Positions 17,620 through 26,405 of a stretch of 64,000 nt of DNA are shown here, one piece after another (position 1 is the stretch's first letter; each line of letters starts with the position of its first letter). Below the pieces are notes generated by a model. The model worked only from the letters and a program-made list of their open reading frames with translations, did no database searches and had not been told where the DNA came from. Source of the DNA: Aurantibrevibacter litoralis (GTDB taxonomy: Bacteria; Bacteroidota; Bacteroidia; Flavobacteriales; Flavobacteriaceae); assembly GCF_034651555.1 (NCBI RefSeq), contig NZ_JAYEEQ010000018.1:1-64000 (forward strand), written 5' to 3'. Both the position numbers and the translations under genes were made by a program.

Positions 17620-19215
17620 ATGAAAAAAATAATTTTAATCGTAATAGGCATATCCCTATTTGCATCCTGTGCAGGTGATGCCATAGACGAAAACCTTACC
17701 GGTGATTTAACTGTAGATGGTGTTTTTACGACTGAGGAGGGAATTAATTTAGCCTTAAACGGCACGTATTCTGCCTTTACTTCATTTATAGGTAGTAGTA
17801 CGTCGGGCAATAGAGAAACAGGATGGACGTTGATTGCCATGGGTACAGATACCTATACCAACGGAGCTGATGGGAATTTTAAATTTTTTAACACCTATAA
17901 TTCAGATCTTGCAGCCAGTACGGTTATTGTGCAAGAACCATGGGATGTATTTTACAGAGGCATTAATGGTGCTAATACCGTTATTGGAAGGGCACCGGAG
18001 GTCATTACAGACCCGGCGAAACTTCAAAACATTTTAGGGCAAGCTCACTTTTTAAGAGGATTGTATTATTACTATTTGGTGCGTGTTTGGGGGGCGGTAC
18101 ATTACACCGATCAAGAAACGGTAGGTGCAGAAACGGAAGCAACCAGAACACCCGTTCCTGAAATTTACACGAAAATAATTGAAGATATGGAGTTTGCAGC
18201 TCAGAATTTGCCACCTTCGCAAGGCGATTTCGGAAGGGCTACTTCATGGGCAGCAAAAGCAGCCTTAGCCGATATTCACCTTACTCGAAAAAATTATGAC
18301 CTAGCCGCTCAATATTCGGAAGATATTATAAACAATGGGCCATTCAATTTGGTTAGGCCTGTAGAAGACCTATGGAACTTGGACAATGAAAATAATTCAG
18401 AAGTTATTTTATCGGCTCAATTTTCAGATATTTTAGAATTTGATAATGGGGGCAATCCTGCGCATATGTATTTTCTAATGGAATATGATAACCGACCCGG
18501 TATGGTGCGGGATGTCACCAATGGCAGACCTTGGAAGCGGTTTAAACCCACAGATTACTTAATTAATTTGTATGATTTGGAAGATAAACGTTACGATGCT
18601 ACTTTTAAAACCGTTTGGTTCTCCAACAATCCAAATTCGGCTCCTCCGGGTATGCAGCCCGGTGATACGGCGATTTGGTTGCCCCGTGTTCCGCTTTCAC
18701 AGGCCGAAAAAGATAGTCGCCCACACGGTGTTAATATTTTTAATCCGGACGAATATACCGAAAGAGTATACCCCGCTACAAAAAAGTGGATACAGCCCAA
18801 TAGGATAGCGGTTAATAACGAATCGGGCAGTAGGGATTTCATCCATTGGCGATTGGCAGAGATATATCTCATAGCTGCAGAGGCCAATGCATTAAAGCCT
18901 GCTCCAGATCAAAATAAAGCCTTACAGTTTCTCAATGAAGTGCGTATGCGAGCCTATGATGTAAATAATGTAGGTGCATTACCACCAATCACCAGTGTTA
19001 CTTTAGATATCATTTTAGAAGAAAGGGCCAAGGAGTTGGCGCAAGAAGGCAAACGTTGGTTTGATTTGGTCAGAACAGAAAAACTAGTGGAAAGGGTGCG
19101 ATTGCATAATCCACAAGGAGCGCCTAACATACAAGATTTTCATATGTTACGGCCTATACCGCTGAGCCAAATAGATAGAACCACCTCAGCTTTTCCACAG
19201 AATCCGGGATATTAA
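17620..19215 (+). CDS. SusD/RagB-type surface glycan-binding lipoprotein
   Basis: 531 aa. Lipoprotein signal with cysteine at position 17 (LFASC-AGD). The helical TPR-like scaffold is seen in HFLRGLYYYYLVRVWG, WAAKAALADIHLTRKNYDLA and the C-terminal ILEERAKELAQEGKRWFDLVRTEKL, the classic RagB/SusD ending. It caps SusC on the outer membrane and binds the glycan. It starts 23 bp after susC, and a terminator follows it at 19235, so susCD can be expressed above the downstream enzymes. Confidence 0.95.
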   Translation: MKKIILIVIGISLFASCAGDAIDENLTGDLTVDGVFTTEEGINLALNGTYSAFTSFIGSSTSGNRETGWTLIAMGTDTYTNGADGNFKFFNTYNSDLAASTVIVQEPWDVFYRGINGANTVIGRAPEVITDPAKLQNILGQAHFLRGLYYYYLVRVWGAVHYTDQETVGAETEATRTPVPEIYTKIIEDMEFAAQNLPPSQGDFGRATSWAAKAALADIHLTRKNYDLAAQYSEDIINNGPFNLVRPVEDLWNLDNENNSEVILSAQFSDILEFDNGGNPAHMYFLMEYDNRPGMVRDVTNGRPWKRFKPTDYLINLYDLEDKRYDATFKTVWFSNNPNSAPPGMQPGDTAIWLPRVPLSQAEKDSRPHGVNIFNPDEYTERVYPATKKWIQPNRIAVNNESGSRDFIHWRLAEIYLIAAEANALKPAPDQNKALQFLNEVRMRAYDVNNVGALPPITSVTLDIILEERAKELAQEGKRWFDLVRTEKLVERVRLHNPQGAPNIQDFHMLRPIPLSQIDRTTSAFPQNPGY

Positions 19216-19234
19216 TTTAAGTTTTGTTAATTTG

Positions 19235-19275
19235 ACCTTTCCATTTTACATTTTTTAAAATGGAAAGGTTTTTTT
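19235..19275 (+). terminator. Terminator/attenuator after susD
   Basis: A 14-bp perfect stem (19235-19248 with 19256-19269) followed by a T-run to 19275. It lies inside the locus, between susD and the FG-GAP gene, so it probably lowers expression of the enzyme genes relative to susCD. Confidence 0.88.
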
Positions 19276-19290
19276 AATTAATCGTTTGCC

Positions 19291-22200
19291 ATGTATTATA
19301 AGGAGCTATTATTTTGTTTGTGTGCAGCACTTTTCACCGCTTGTTCTTTACCCGAGAAACACAAGGAAGATGCCTTAGAAATTCCACTTTTTAAAAGGGT
19401 GCCGTTCAGTCATTCCGGCGTCGATTTTGTCAATAAGGTAGATGAGCAATACGATCGGTTCGAGGATTTTAGTTACCTCTATAACGGAGGAGGCACCGCT
19501 ATAGGCGATATCAATAATGACGGACTACAAGATATCTTCTTTACGGGAAACGAAGTGGGGAACAGGCTATACCTAAATAAGGGCAATCTGCAATTTGATG
19601 ACATTACCGAAAAAGCTAATCTTGGGGAAGCAAAAGGATGGCACAATGGTGTGGTTATGGTAGATATTAATAACGATGGATTATTAGATATGTACGTGTG
19701 TCGTGGCGGATGGAAAGACCAAAGGGAAGATCGCAAAAACTTGCTTTATATTAATCAAGGTAACCTTACATTTAAGGAAGAGGCCGAAATCTATGGTCTG
19801 GCCGATTTTGGGTATTCCAATCAGGCTTCTTTTTTCGATTTTGATAATGATGGCGACTTGGATGTCTATATCATGAACAGGCCCAGTGAATTTATGCTTC
19901 CCATCGCTGAAGTACTTAGAAACAAGGAGAATCCCACGGACGATCATAGAGATAAACTGTACAGGAACGATAATGGAACGTTTGTAGAGGCAAGCAATGA
20001 AATGGGGATCACCCATAATTTTGGATATGGTCTTGGATTGGTGACTGCCGATGTCGATAGAGATGGCTATGTGGATATTTATGTTTCCAATGATTATGAT
20101 GAACACGATTATTTTTATATCAATCAGAAAGGAAAAGGATTCAAGGAAAGCATAAAGAACACAATGAACCATATAGCGCTATACGGTATGGGTGCAGATA
20201 TTATGGATCTCAACAACGATGGTATGGAAGATATTTTTGTTACCGAAATGATGCCCAGCGATTTTAAAGAAGCCAAAATATCAATGCCCTCCATGAACGT
20301 TGAAGGTTTTAATGCGTTAGTTGATATGGGTTTTTACTACCAATACATGCAAAACACCATTCAATTGAACCAAGGTAATAGATCGTTTAGTGAGGTAGCA
20401 CAATTAACAAAAATGGATAAAACAGAGTGGAGCTGGAGTGTTTTGGTGGCCGATTTAAATAATAGCGGACATAAAGATGTCTTTATTACCAACGGGTATA
20501 AACGCAATGTTTTTGACAATGATGTAGACCTAAGGTTACGCGATTTTTTCAATAAGAACACGTTTCAATATCAATCGGCCACTGAACTGATATCGGCAAA
20601 AGGAGACGAGATCATAAATCTGTACAACCCCATTAAAGAAAGGAATTATCTTTTTCAAAATAATGGAAATCTAAGTTTTAACAATGTTTCAGAACAATGG
20701 GGCTTCACGGAAGAAAGTTTTTCAAATGGTGCCGCCGTCGGAGATTTGGATAATGATGGCGATTTAGATTTGGTGATTAATAATTTGGACGACCACGCTT
20801 TTATTTTTGAGAATATCGCTAACGGCACTAACAATTTCCTTAGAATAAATTTTAAAGGACCAGCCAAGAACACCCTCGGCATAGGTGCTAAAGTAGAAAT
20901 ATGGCATGATAGCCAACAGCAATACCAAGAATTTAAAATGGTGCGGGGCTATCTTTCCTCCCAAGAACCTTTTCTTCATTTTGGTGTAGGACAGTCCAAA
21001 ACAATAGATTCTCTTGCGGTTACATGGCCGGGAGGCCATACGCAGTGGGTTAAAAACGTGGACGTAAATAAAATAGTAACCATAGATTATGACGCAAGCA
21101 ATGCGCCAAAAGCGACAGCGAAAAAGGAAGCGTCTTATCTATTTTCTTTTGTAGAAGATCAGTTAGGAATCCATTTTGAGCACAAAGAAACTATTTTTGA
21201 TGATTATGCCATGGAACCTTTATTACCCCATAAATACTCCCAATTGGGTCCGGGCATAGCCGTAGGCGATATCAATGGTGACGGTAGGGACGATGTATAC
21301 ATTTGTGGTGCCAAAGACCAAAGCGGTGCGTTATTCGTTCAAGGGGAAAATGGACGCTTCCGAGCCATCCATGGCCCGTGGCAAGACAACGCAGGTAGTG
21401 AAGAGGTGTCTGCTTTGTTTTTTGATGTGGATGGCGATGGAAATCAGGATTTGTATATTGTTAATGGCGGTAACGAATTCCCGGTTGGGAGCCCATTCTA
21501 TAAAGATCGATTGCTGCTGAATAAGGGTAATATTCAGTTTGAGGATGCTTCACACCGGTTGCCAAATAAGGCCTTTAGCGGATCAAAGGTTTCTGTTTGC
21601 GATTTTGATAAGGATGGCGATTTGGATATTTTTATAGGAGAACGTATTGTACCTCAGAATTATCCTATACCCGGTTCCGGATATCTTTACGAAAACCAAA
21701 ATGGTTCTTTTATAGACATTACTGCTGCCAAGGCACCCGGTCTTTCCGATTTAGGTTTGATTACCGATGCCGTCTGGATAGATTATGATGAGGACGGGAA
21801 TAGCGATTTGATCGTAGTGGGCGAATGGATGCCGATCACCGTGTTTCGGAATACCGGAAATAATTTTGAAAAGATGGAACATTCAACCTTGGGACTTGGC
21901 AAATCCGAGGGCTGGTGGTATGCTATTGATGCAGCAGATTTTGATGGCGATGGCGACATAGATCTCGTGGTCGGAAATTTAGGTTTAAACTATAAATACA
22001 CGGCTTCAGAGGAAGCCCCATTTGAGGTATACAGTTCCGATTTTGATCATAATGGTCGGCGCGATATACTATTAAGTGTAAATGTAAATGGAGAACACTA
22101 CCCCCTACGTGGAAAAAATTGTTCAGCACAACAAATGCCGTTTATCAACCAAAAATATGGCTCTTACAGCGATTTTAGTACGGCTACCATTGCTGAAATA

Positions 22201-22656
22201 GTAGGTACCGAAGCGTTATCAAAAGCAATGAATGGCAAGGCTTATACTTTTGCTACCACGTATTTTGATAACAATGGTGATGGTACCTTTACACCCAGCC
22301 AATTACCTAGTGTAGCGCAATTTTCATCGGTTAATAGCATACAAATCGACGATTTTAACTTGGATGGACATCTCGATATCCTTTTGGCGGGTAATTTATA
22401 TACTTCAGAAATAGAGACCCCTCGTAACGATGCTAGTTTTGGCGCATTTCTCGCAGGCGACGGTAAGGGGAATTTTAAGGTAAATTATCCTAGCCAAAGT
22501 GGTTTGTATTTGGGAGGCGATATAAAAGACGTAAAACGCATTGAGGTAGGTGGCCAACCATTCCTACTAGTATCAGAGAACAATAAAGCGACGCGATTGG
22601 TGAAAATCAATCAAAAAAAAGGAGACGAGAAACACGAGGCAGAAGCGCATCTTTAA
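19291..22656 (+). CDS. Large FG-GAP/VCBS repeat lipoprotein with ASPIC/UnbV domain
   Basis: 1121 aa. Lipoprotein signal (LFTAC, C18). At least ten calcium-binding DxDxDG-type repeats run through it, for example DINNDGLQDIF, DFDNDGDLDVY, DLDNDGDLDLV, DVDGDGNQDLY, DFDGDGDIDLV and DFNLDGHLDIL. They would fold as two beta-propellers, separated near residues 510-600 by an ASPIC/UnbV segment (GIGAKVEIWHDS, VRGYLSSQEP, VTWPGGHTQ). Such proteins occur next to SusCD pairs in Bacteroidota and are thought to act at the cell surface, perhaps in glycan binding; the function is not established. No catalytic residues are recognised. Confidence 0.9.
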   Translation: MYYKELLFCLCAALFTACSLPEKHKEDALEIPLFKRVPFSHSGVDFVNKVDEQYDRFEDFSYLYNGGGTAIGDINNDGLQDIFFTGNEVGNRLYLNKGNLQFDDITEKANLGEAKGWHNGVVMVDINNDGLLDMYVCRGGWKDQREDRKNLLYINQGNLTFKEEAEIYGLADFGYSNQASFFDFDNDGDLDVYIMNRPSEFMLPIAEVLRNKENPTDDHRDKLYRNDNGTFVEASNEMGITHNFGYGLGLVTADVDRDGYVDIYVSNDYDEHDYFYINQKGKGFKESIKNTMNHIALYGMGADIMDLNNDGMEDIFVTEMMPSDFKEAKISMPSMNVEGFNALVDMGFYYQYMQNTIQLNQGNRSFSEVAQLTKMDKTEWSWSVLVADLNNSGHKDVFITNGYKRNVFDNDVDLRLRDFFNKNTFQYQSATELISAKGDEIINLYNPIKERNYLFQNNGNLSFNNVSEQWGFTEESFSNGAAVGDLDNDGDLDLVINNLDDHAFIFENIANGTNNFLRINFKGPAKNTLGIGAKVEIWHDSQQQYQEFKMVRGYLSSQEPFLHFGVGQSKTIDSLAVTWPGGHTQWVKNVDVNKIVTIDYDASNAPKATAKKEASYLFSFVEDQLGIHFEHKETIFDDYAMEPLLPHKYSQLGPGIAVGDINGDGRDDVYICGAKDQSGALFVQGENGRFRAIHGPWQDNAGSEEVSALFFDVDGDGNQDLYIVNGGNEFPVGSPFYKDRLLLNKGNIQFEDASHRLPNKAFSGSKVSVCDFDKDGDLDIFIGERIVPQNYPIPGSGYLYENQNGSFIDITAAKAPGLSDLGLITDAVWIDYDEDGNSDLIVVGEWMPITVFRNTGNNFEKMEHSTLGLGKSEGWWYAIDAADFDGDGDIDLVVGNLGLNYKYTASEEAPFEVYSSDFDHNGRRDILLSVNVNGEHYPLRGKNCSAQQMPFINQKYGSYSDFSTATIAEIVGTEALSKAMNGKAYTFATTYFDNNGDGTFTPSQLPSVAQFSSVNSIQIDDFNLDGHLDILLAGNLYTSEIETPRNDASFGAFLAGDGKGNFKVNYPSQSGLYLGGDIKDVKRIEVGGQPFLLVSENNKATRLVKINQKKGDEKHEAEAHL

Positions 22657-22769
22657 TGTCATAAAGAGAAGCACACCAAGAGCTTTGAGGCAGTATAAGC
22701 TATAACAAGTTGCCTCAAAATAAGTTTTTAAAACATTGTAAACGCAAAAACACCCTAGAAAATAAACAA

Positions 22770-24848
22770 ATGGTAACAAAGGAAATAGTATTTGGTTTAA
22801 AGAATCTGTCTCTTGCCTGTTCTGTAGGCATGTTGTTGACCATTGGCATCTCATGTAAAAATGAGTCGCCAAGGAATAATGGGTTCGCTTTAGAACAGCC
22901 CAAACTCGGATACAAATCTGTTCAGTTACTGAAAAGTGATAATTTGGAATTCAAGGATTTAAATAAAAACAATACTTTGGATCCCTATGAAGATTGGCGT
23001 TTAAGTTATGAAGACAGGGCTGCCGACCTTTTATCAAAAATGACACTGGAACAGAAAGTTGGTTTTATGATCATAAGCACAACGAGGATGGAAAATGATT
23101 GGGCTTTTGAAAAACCAAAGAATAATGAACCTATTGGCAATGGGTTTAATGAAGATGATCTTGTTGCCCATACGAACATGTTTACCCGTAAACCCTTAGA
23201 TTATCCAAATATGTCTGCGGCCGGAACAACCAAAGCAGTCACCGAATTTCATGAGCGCCACTTTATTTTAAGAGCCAATCCTCCAAGGAAAATACTTGCA
23301 GAGTGGATCAATAACCTACAAACCCTTTGCGAAAGTGATGGCTTGGGAATTCCCGCCGTTGTAACTTCCAATCCAAGAAACCACATCACAATGGATGCGT
23401 CGGTGGGGCTTAGTGTTGGGAAAACTGAATTTTCCAGATGGCCCGGAGAACTCGGGTTAGCCGCAATGAGGGATTTTGAACTTGTCCGTGAGTTTGCCGA
23501 TATTGCGAGGCAAGAATGGTTGGCCGCAGGGATACGAAAGGGGTATATGTATATGGCAGATTTAGCTACCGAGCCTCGTTGGCAACGTGTTGAAGGTACC
23601 TTTGGGGAGGATGCCGAATTGGCGGCTCGGATGATTCGGGAAATCGTTTTGGGTTTTCAGGGTGAAGACCTGAATTCTAGCTCTATAGCATTGACTACTA
23701 AACATTTCCCTGGAGGAGGTGCTACCGAAGGAGGGCAGGATCCACATTTTGATTGGGGTAAAAAAGAGGTGTTTCCGGGAGGAATGTTCAGTAATAATTT
23801 AATTCCATTCAAAGCGGCAATTGCAGCCAAAACATCATCTATTATGCCCTATTACTCCTATCCGGTAGATACCAAATACGAAGAAGTAGCCTATGCATAT
23901 AATAAGGAAATCCTACAGGATTTACTTAGAGGTGAACTTGGCTATCAAGGAATCATAAATTCCGATACCGGTCCGATTGATATGATGCCCTGGGGTGTAG
24001 AAAATTTAACAATCATCGAGAGGTATAAGAAGGCGATAGAAGCCGGTATTAATCTTTTTTCTGGAACAGCCGATCCAACCCAACTTTTAGAAACAGTTTA
24101 CAAATACAGGGAATTAGAAAAATTGGTAGATCATTCCGTTTATCTATTACTCCTAGAAAAATTTAAACTGGGTCTATTTGAAAATCCATATGTTGACATT
24201 GATCATGCAGTGAAAACCATAGGAAAAAAGGAATTTCAAGATAAGGCAGATATTGCGTTACGGAAATCTATAGTATTGCTGCGCAACGAGACTACAGCCA
24301 AAGGCAACGTTCTCCCCTTAAAAGGAGGCACTAAAGTATATTTTGAAACCATTGTTCCACAAAACGGAAATGAAAAGAATAACATTTTTACAGATACTAC
24401 TAATAAATGGGCGGTAGAATTTGTAGATGCCCCGGAGAAAGCAGACGTGATAGTACTGTGGCTTATACCCAAAGGAAAATCCTTGTTCGCTTCTGATGGA
24501 AGTCCCTTGTATGTTTCGCTTTCCAAGAATGGGATTGATATTGAAAGAGTCAAATCTTTAAGTGCTAAAAAACAAACCATTTTAGCCATCAATTATTCCA
24601 ATCCTTGGAATATCAGTGAAGTATATGGCGCATCAAATTCAGGAATAAAAGGGGTGTTAGCCACTTTTGGTACAACGCAGGATGCTTTATTGGATGTTGT
24701 TACAGGTGCTTTCAATCCAAGTGGAAAAATGCCATTTTCTACACCCATTTCTGAAGAGGCAGCACAGCATCAAAAATCGGATGTGCCAGGGTATATGGAG
24801 CCGAAGGGGTATTCACTGTTTTCGTTTGATGAAGGGATGTCTTATTGA
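22770..24848 (+). CDS. Glycoside hydrolase family 3 lipoprotein (beta-glycosidase)
   Basis: 693 aa from ATG 22770. The frame is open to a TTG at 22710, but the lipoprotein signal (LLTIGISC, C29) fits the later start. A GH3 TIM barrel follows DPYEDWRLSYEDRAADLLSKMTLEQKVG, with WQRVEGTFGEDAELAARM and TKHFPGGG (about residue 310). GIINSDTGP carries D399 at the position of the GH3 nucleophile. The (alpha/beta)6 sandwich domain with NPSGKMPFSTP follows. GH3 enzymes release beta-linked glucose, xylose or other sugars from non-reducing ends; this one is probably periplasmic. Specificity is unknown. Confidence 0.92.
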   Translation: MVTKEIVFGLKNLSLACSVGMLLTIGISCKNESPRNNGFALEQPKLGYKSVQLLKSDNLEFKDLNKNNTLDPYEDWRLSYEDRAADLLSKMTLEQKVGFMIISTTRMENDWAFEKPKNNEPIGNGFNEDDLVAHTNMFTRKPLDYPNMSAAGTTKAVTEFHERHFILRANPPRKILAEWINNLQTLCESDGLGIPAVVTSNPRNHITMDASVGLSVGKTEFSRWPGELGLAAMRDFELVREFADIARQEWLAAGIRKGYMYMADLATEPRWQRVEGTFGEDAELAARMIREIVLGFQGEDLNSSSIALTTKHFPGGGATEGGQDPHFDWGKKEVFPGGMFSNNLIPFKAAIAAKTSSIMPYYSYPVDTKYEEVAYAYNKEILQDLLRGELGYQGIINSDTGPIDMMPWGVENLTIIERYKKAIEAGINLFSGTADPTQLLETVYKYRELEKLVDHSVYLLLLEKFKLGLFENPYVDIDHAVKTIGKKEFQDKADIALRKSIVLLRNETTAKGNVLPLKGGTKVYFETIVPQNGNEKNNIFTDTTNKWAVEFVDAPEKADVIVLWLIPKGKSLFASDGSPLYVSLSKNGIDIERVKSLSAKKQTILAINYSNPWNISEVYGASNSGIKGVLATFGTTQDALLDVVTGAFNPSGKMPFSTPISEEAAQHQKSDVPGYMEPKGYSLFSFDEGMSY

Positions 24849-24963
24849 GTTTCATTTATTTACATGATATGTATTTTAATATATGAAATCTGTTATAAGG
24901 GTTTTACTAGTATTATTTTGCAATTTTTTAACAAAACTTTACCCTTTTTAAAAACAATAAATG

Positions 24964-24984
24964 TATATTTGTGTGCGCACACGT
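24964..24984 (+). promoter_or_regulatory. Internal promoter with LacI-type operator before the DUF1080 gene
   Basis: TATATTTG (24964-24971) overlaps TGTGTGCGCACACG (24970-24983), whose core GTGTGCGCACAC is a perfect palindrome and the best of the four operator copies. It shows that the oxidoreductase/uronate genes form a second transcription unit under the same LacI regulator. It also rules out a start codon at 24971, inside the operator. Confidence 0.7.
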
Positions 24985-25015
24985 AATGAATTATAAATTA
25001 AAAAATAAATCCTCA

Positions 25016-26395
25016 ATGAAAGCAAAATCAACTCCGAGAATCTATATATACTTGGCACTCTTTGTCGCATTCGGTATTACAGGGTGCTCCACAGCTACAA
25101 AAGATGATACTCCTTGGGTTTCTTTATTTGACGGGCAAACCTTAAATGGCTGGTCTTTAAAAGGAGGGGAGGCCAAGTACACCATTAGGGATGGTGCTAT
25201 TGTTGGGAGTTCTGTACAGGATACACCCAATACTTTTTTAACAACCAACCAAATGTATGGGGATTTTATTTTAGAGTTAGAATACAAAGTAGACTCAACG
25301 ATGAACTCCGGTATACAAATTCGAAGCAATAGTTTTCCTAATTATATGAAGGGTCGCGTGCATGGCTATCAAATTGAGATCGATCCTTCGGATAGGGCTT
25401 GGAGTGCCGGCATTTACGATGAAGCTCGTCGTGGATGGTTAGTGCCATTAACTAACAATCCTACAGCACAAAAGGCATTTAAACAAAATGACTGGAACCA
25501 TTATCGCATCGAAGCCATAAAAGACACGATTAAAACCTGGATCAACGATGTGCCGGCAGCCTATCTTATAGATGGAAAAACGGCTTCAGGATTTATCGCT
25601 TTGCAAGTGCATAGTTTAATGGGCGACCAGCAGGCAGGTACCGAAATTGCGTGGCGAAACATTAAAATCCTTACGGATAGTCTTTCTAAATACGCTAGAA
25701 AATCGCCCATAACCCCGGTTATTACCGCCAATAATCTTACGATAGATGAAGAGAAAAACGGATGGAAATTACTTTGGGACGGCAAAACCACCGAGGGTTG
25801 GCGGGGTGCCAAATTAGATGCCTTCCCGGAAAGTGGGTGGGAAATAAATGAGGGGATACTCACCGTATTAGCCTCCAACGGTGCCGAATCCGCTGCCGGG
25901 GGCGATATTGTGACTACCCAATTATATGGCGATTTTGAGCTAAAGGTCGATTTTAAAATTACCGAGGGTGCCAATAGCGGAATTAAATATTATGTGAATA
26001 CTGATCTCAATAAAGGGCCCGGTTCATCAATTGGTCTAGAATATCAAATTCTTGACGATGCGCGTCATCCTGATGCTAAATTAGGAAATCATGAAGGGAG
26101 CAGAACAGTAGCTTCGTTATACGATCTTATTATGGCAGATCCAAATAAACCGATACATCCGATAGGAGAATGGAATACGGCGTATATCACTTCAAAAGAA
26201 AACCATGTAGAACATTGGCTAAATGAAGTGAAAGTATTGGAGTATGAACGCAAAAGCCCAGAATATCGTAAACTTGTTTCGGAAAGTAAGTATGTAGATT
26301 GGCCTAATTTTGGGGAAGCCGACCAAGGGCATATTCTACTCCAAGATCACGGTGATCATGTGTCGTTCAGAAATATAAAAATAAAACCACTTTAA
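25016..26395 (+). CDS. Lipoprotein with two DUF1080 (3-keto-glycoside hydrolase-like) domains
   Basis: 459 aa from ATG 25016, with lipobox FGITGC (C24). Two DUF1080 beta-sandwich domains lie in tandem. The first covers about 33-220 (WVSLFDGQTLNGWS, YGDFILELEYKVDSTMNSGIQIRS, GYQIEIDPSD, GWLVPL, WNHYRIEA). The second covers about 240-459 (WKLLWDGKTTEGWRGAK, YGDFELKVDFKITEGANSGIKYYV, GLEYQILDD, EWNTAYI, ILLQDHGDHVSFRNIKI). DUF1080 proteins have been characterised as 3-keto-disaccharide hydrolases or lyases acting after a dehydrogenase has made the 3-keto sugar. Two oxidoreductases of the Gfo/Idh/MocA family follow at once. The tandem arrangement within one lipoprotein is notable. Confidence 0.9.
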   Translation: MKAKSTPRIYIYLALFVAFGITGCSTATKDDTPWVSLFDGQTLNGWSLKGGEAKYTIRDGAIVGSSVQDTPNTFLTTNQMYGDFILELEYKVDSTMNSGIQIRSNSFPNYMKGRVHGYQIEIDPSDRAWSAGIYDEARRGWLVPLTNNPTAQKAFKQNDWNHYRIEAIKDTIKTWINDVPAAYLIDGKTASGFIALQVHSLMGDQQAGTEIAWRNIKILTDSLSKYARKSPITPVITANNLTIDEEKNGWKLLWDGKTTEGWRGAKLDAFPESGWEINEGILTVLASNGAESAAGGDIVTTQLYGDFELKVDFKITEGANSGIKYYVNTDLNKGPGSSIGLEYQILDDARHPDAKLGNHEGSRTVASLYDLIMADPNKPIHPIGEWNTAYITSKENHVEHWLNEVKVLEYERKSPEYRKLVSESKYVDWPNFGEADQGHILLQDHGDHVSFRNIKIKPL

Positions 26396-26405
26396 ACCTA
26401 AGATA

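Noticed and set aside
22710..22769. TTG-initiated extension of the GH3 gene
   Set aside because: The lipoprotein signal starts at 22770; the extension is charged and would hide it.
24971..25015. GTG start for the DUF1080 gene
   Set aside because: The codon is inside the LacI-type operator and -7 box, and the lipoprotein signal begins at 25016.
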